Made by a program: the position numbers and the translations under genes
Notes under the pieces: model-generated
What the model was told of the DNA's origin: nothing
Databases searched by the model: none
What the model saw: the letters and a program-made list of their open reading frames with translations, nothing else
Assembly: GCA_015494005.1 (NCBI GenBank)
Contig: WGCB01000324.1
Span: 1-7,236, forward strand
Length of the DNA: 7,236 nucleotides
Direction of reading: 5' to 3'
Source: Caldilineaceae bacterium
Lineage (GTDB): Bacteria > Chloroflexota > Anaerolineae > Caldilineales > Caldilineaceae
Part shown: positions 6,614-7,236 of the stretch, piece after piece
Position numbering within the stretch: position 1 is the first letter of the stretch
Layout: each line of letters starts with the position of its first letter

Positions 6614-7236
6614 GGTTCGTTCTCTGGTCGCGTTTCCCGTCTCTCCAGGGCCTGGGCTGCCCCCAGCCAGAGGGCCAGGTGCAGGGGAATGCCCTGAACG
6701 TACAGGTTATCGAACAAATTGTGGACGGTCAAATGGGCCAGCACGCCCAGCACGCCCAGCAGGAAGGCCCGCTCCCAGCCGTCTCCGGGAGCCTGTCGCC
6801 AGCGCCGCACCAGCCAGATCACCGCCCCGGCCCACAGGACCAGGTAGGCGGCCAGCCCCAGCAGCCCCGTCTCCGCCAGGACGTTCAAGTAGATGTTGTG
6901 GGCGTGGCCCAGGGGATCGTCCCAAGGGGGCACCTTCACCGCCGGGTAGACCGCGGCGTAGTTGCCCGGGCCCACCCCCAGCCAGGGGGCCCGTTCCCAC
7001 ATGCGCAGCGCCGCCACCCAGTGGGCCACCCGCTCGATGACCGCGAAGTTCTCGTCGGTGATGGGCTGGGACAGCACGTCCCCCGCGCCGAAGTAGGCGG
7101 GCAGAGCCGCCAGGCGCTGGGCCAGGGGCGCCGGGATCCGTTCCGGCTGCAGGCCACCCAGGAGCCCCAGCCCGGCCAGGAGCAGCAGGCCCATCCCTGC
7201 CAGGGCCAGGGTGCGACGGCTGCGCAGGACCACCAC
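6610..7236 (-). CDS. O-antigen ligase/polymerase-like membrane protein, C-terminal part (runs off right edge)
   Basis: 208 codons are visible, and the frame is still open at the right edge, so the N-terminal half is missing. The GTG that opens the visible part is unlikely to be the true start, since full-length members have about 10-12 membrane helices and usually 400 residues or more. The signature of the Wzy_C/WaaL family is clear. It runs from an ER...W..AL segment (68-80) through PWLGVGPGNYAAVYP (84-98), a large non-cytosolic loop, and HAHNIYLNVLAETGLLGL (111-128), followed by hydrophobic helices. The histidine in HAHN is the residue usually required in these enzymes. A later HNLFDN segment (172-177) lies just before the last helix. 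The family joins or polymerises lipid-linked glycans outside the membrane. The exact role here cannot be told. The stop overlaps the ATG of the GtrA gene. Confidence 0.9.
   Translation of the reverse strand: MVVLRSRRTLALAGMGLLLLAGLGLLGGLQPERIPAPLAQRLAALPAYFGAGDVLSQPITDENFAVIERVAHWVAALRMWERAPWLGVGPGNYAAVYPAVKVPPWDDPLGHAHNIYLNVLAETGLLGLAAYLVLWAGAVIWLVRRWRQAPGDGWERAFLLGVLGVLAHLTVHNLFDNLYVQGIPLHLALWLGAAQALERRETRPENEP

Overview
This is a G+C-rich bacterial window. Every convincing gene lies on the minus strand, so transcription runs from high to low coordinates. It holds eight protein genes, two of them cut by the window edges. I see no rRNA, tRNA, CRISPR array or mobile element. The mix of high G+C, Ala/Pro/Gln-rich secreted proteins, a eukaryote-type methylthioadenosine phosphorylase and a small GtrA/GT4/polymerase glycan cluster would suit a Chloroflexota-like (Caldilinea/Anaerolinea-type) bacterium. 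That placement is an inference from style, not from a marker gene.

Layout, in the direction of transcription. (1) 7236-4996 is a surface-glycan cluster: the C-terminal part of an O-antigen ligase/polymerase-like membrane protein, a GtrA-family four-helix membrane protein that starts inside its stop codon (ATGA), and a GT4 glycosyltransferase 4 nt further on. (2) 4995-4887 is a short intergenic region with an extended -10 promoter candidate and a 9-bp direct repeat. (3) 4886-2185 is a probable four-gene unit: a hotdog acyl-CoA thioesterase, a six-helix membrane protein of unknown function, a 157-residue cytosolic protein of unknown function, and S-methyl-5'-thioadenosine phosphorylase. The first two junctions are ATGA overlaps; the last gap is 85 nt. 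A strong stem-loop at 2116-2148 closes the unit. (4) 1954-641 encodes an unusual membrane-anchored protein that joins a SurA N-terminal-like helical domain to a TlpA-type thioredoxin domain with a WCPFC active site. (5) 444-1 is an open frame with a good ribosome binding site and a signal peptide, which runs off the left edge; it is a secreted protein of unknown function.

How the genes work together. The glycan genes fit one pathway: transfer of a sugar by the GT4 enzyme, movement of lipid-linked sugars by GtrA, and polymerisation or ligation outside the membrane. The thioesterase and the MTA phosphorylase are housekeeping enzymes of acyl-CoA turnover and methionine salvage; nothing visible links them functionally to the two unknown proteins between them except tight operon packing. 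The redox fusion and the secreted protein at the left both act outside the cytoplasm, but they need not share a pathway, since the visible part of the secreted protein has no cysteine.

I found no clear new multi-gene system. The points most worth following are the SurA-N/TlpA fusion without a PPIase domain, the two unknown proteins locked by ATGA overlaps behind the thioesterase, and the edge-truncated secreted protein.
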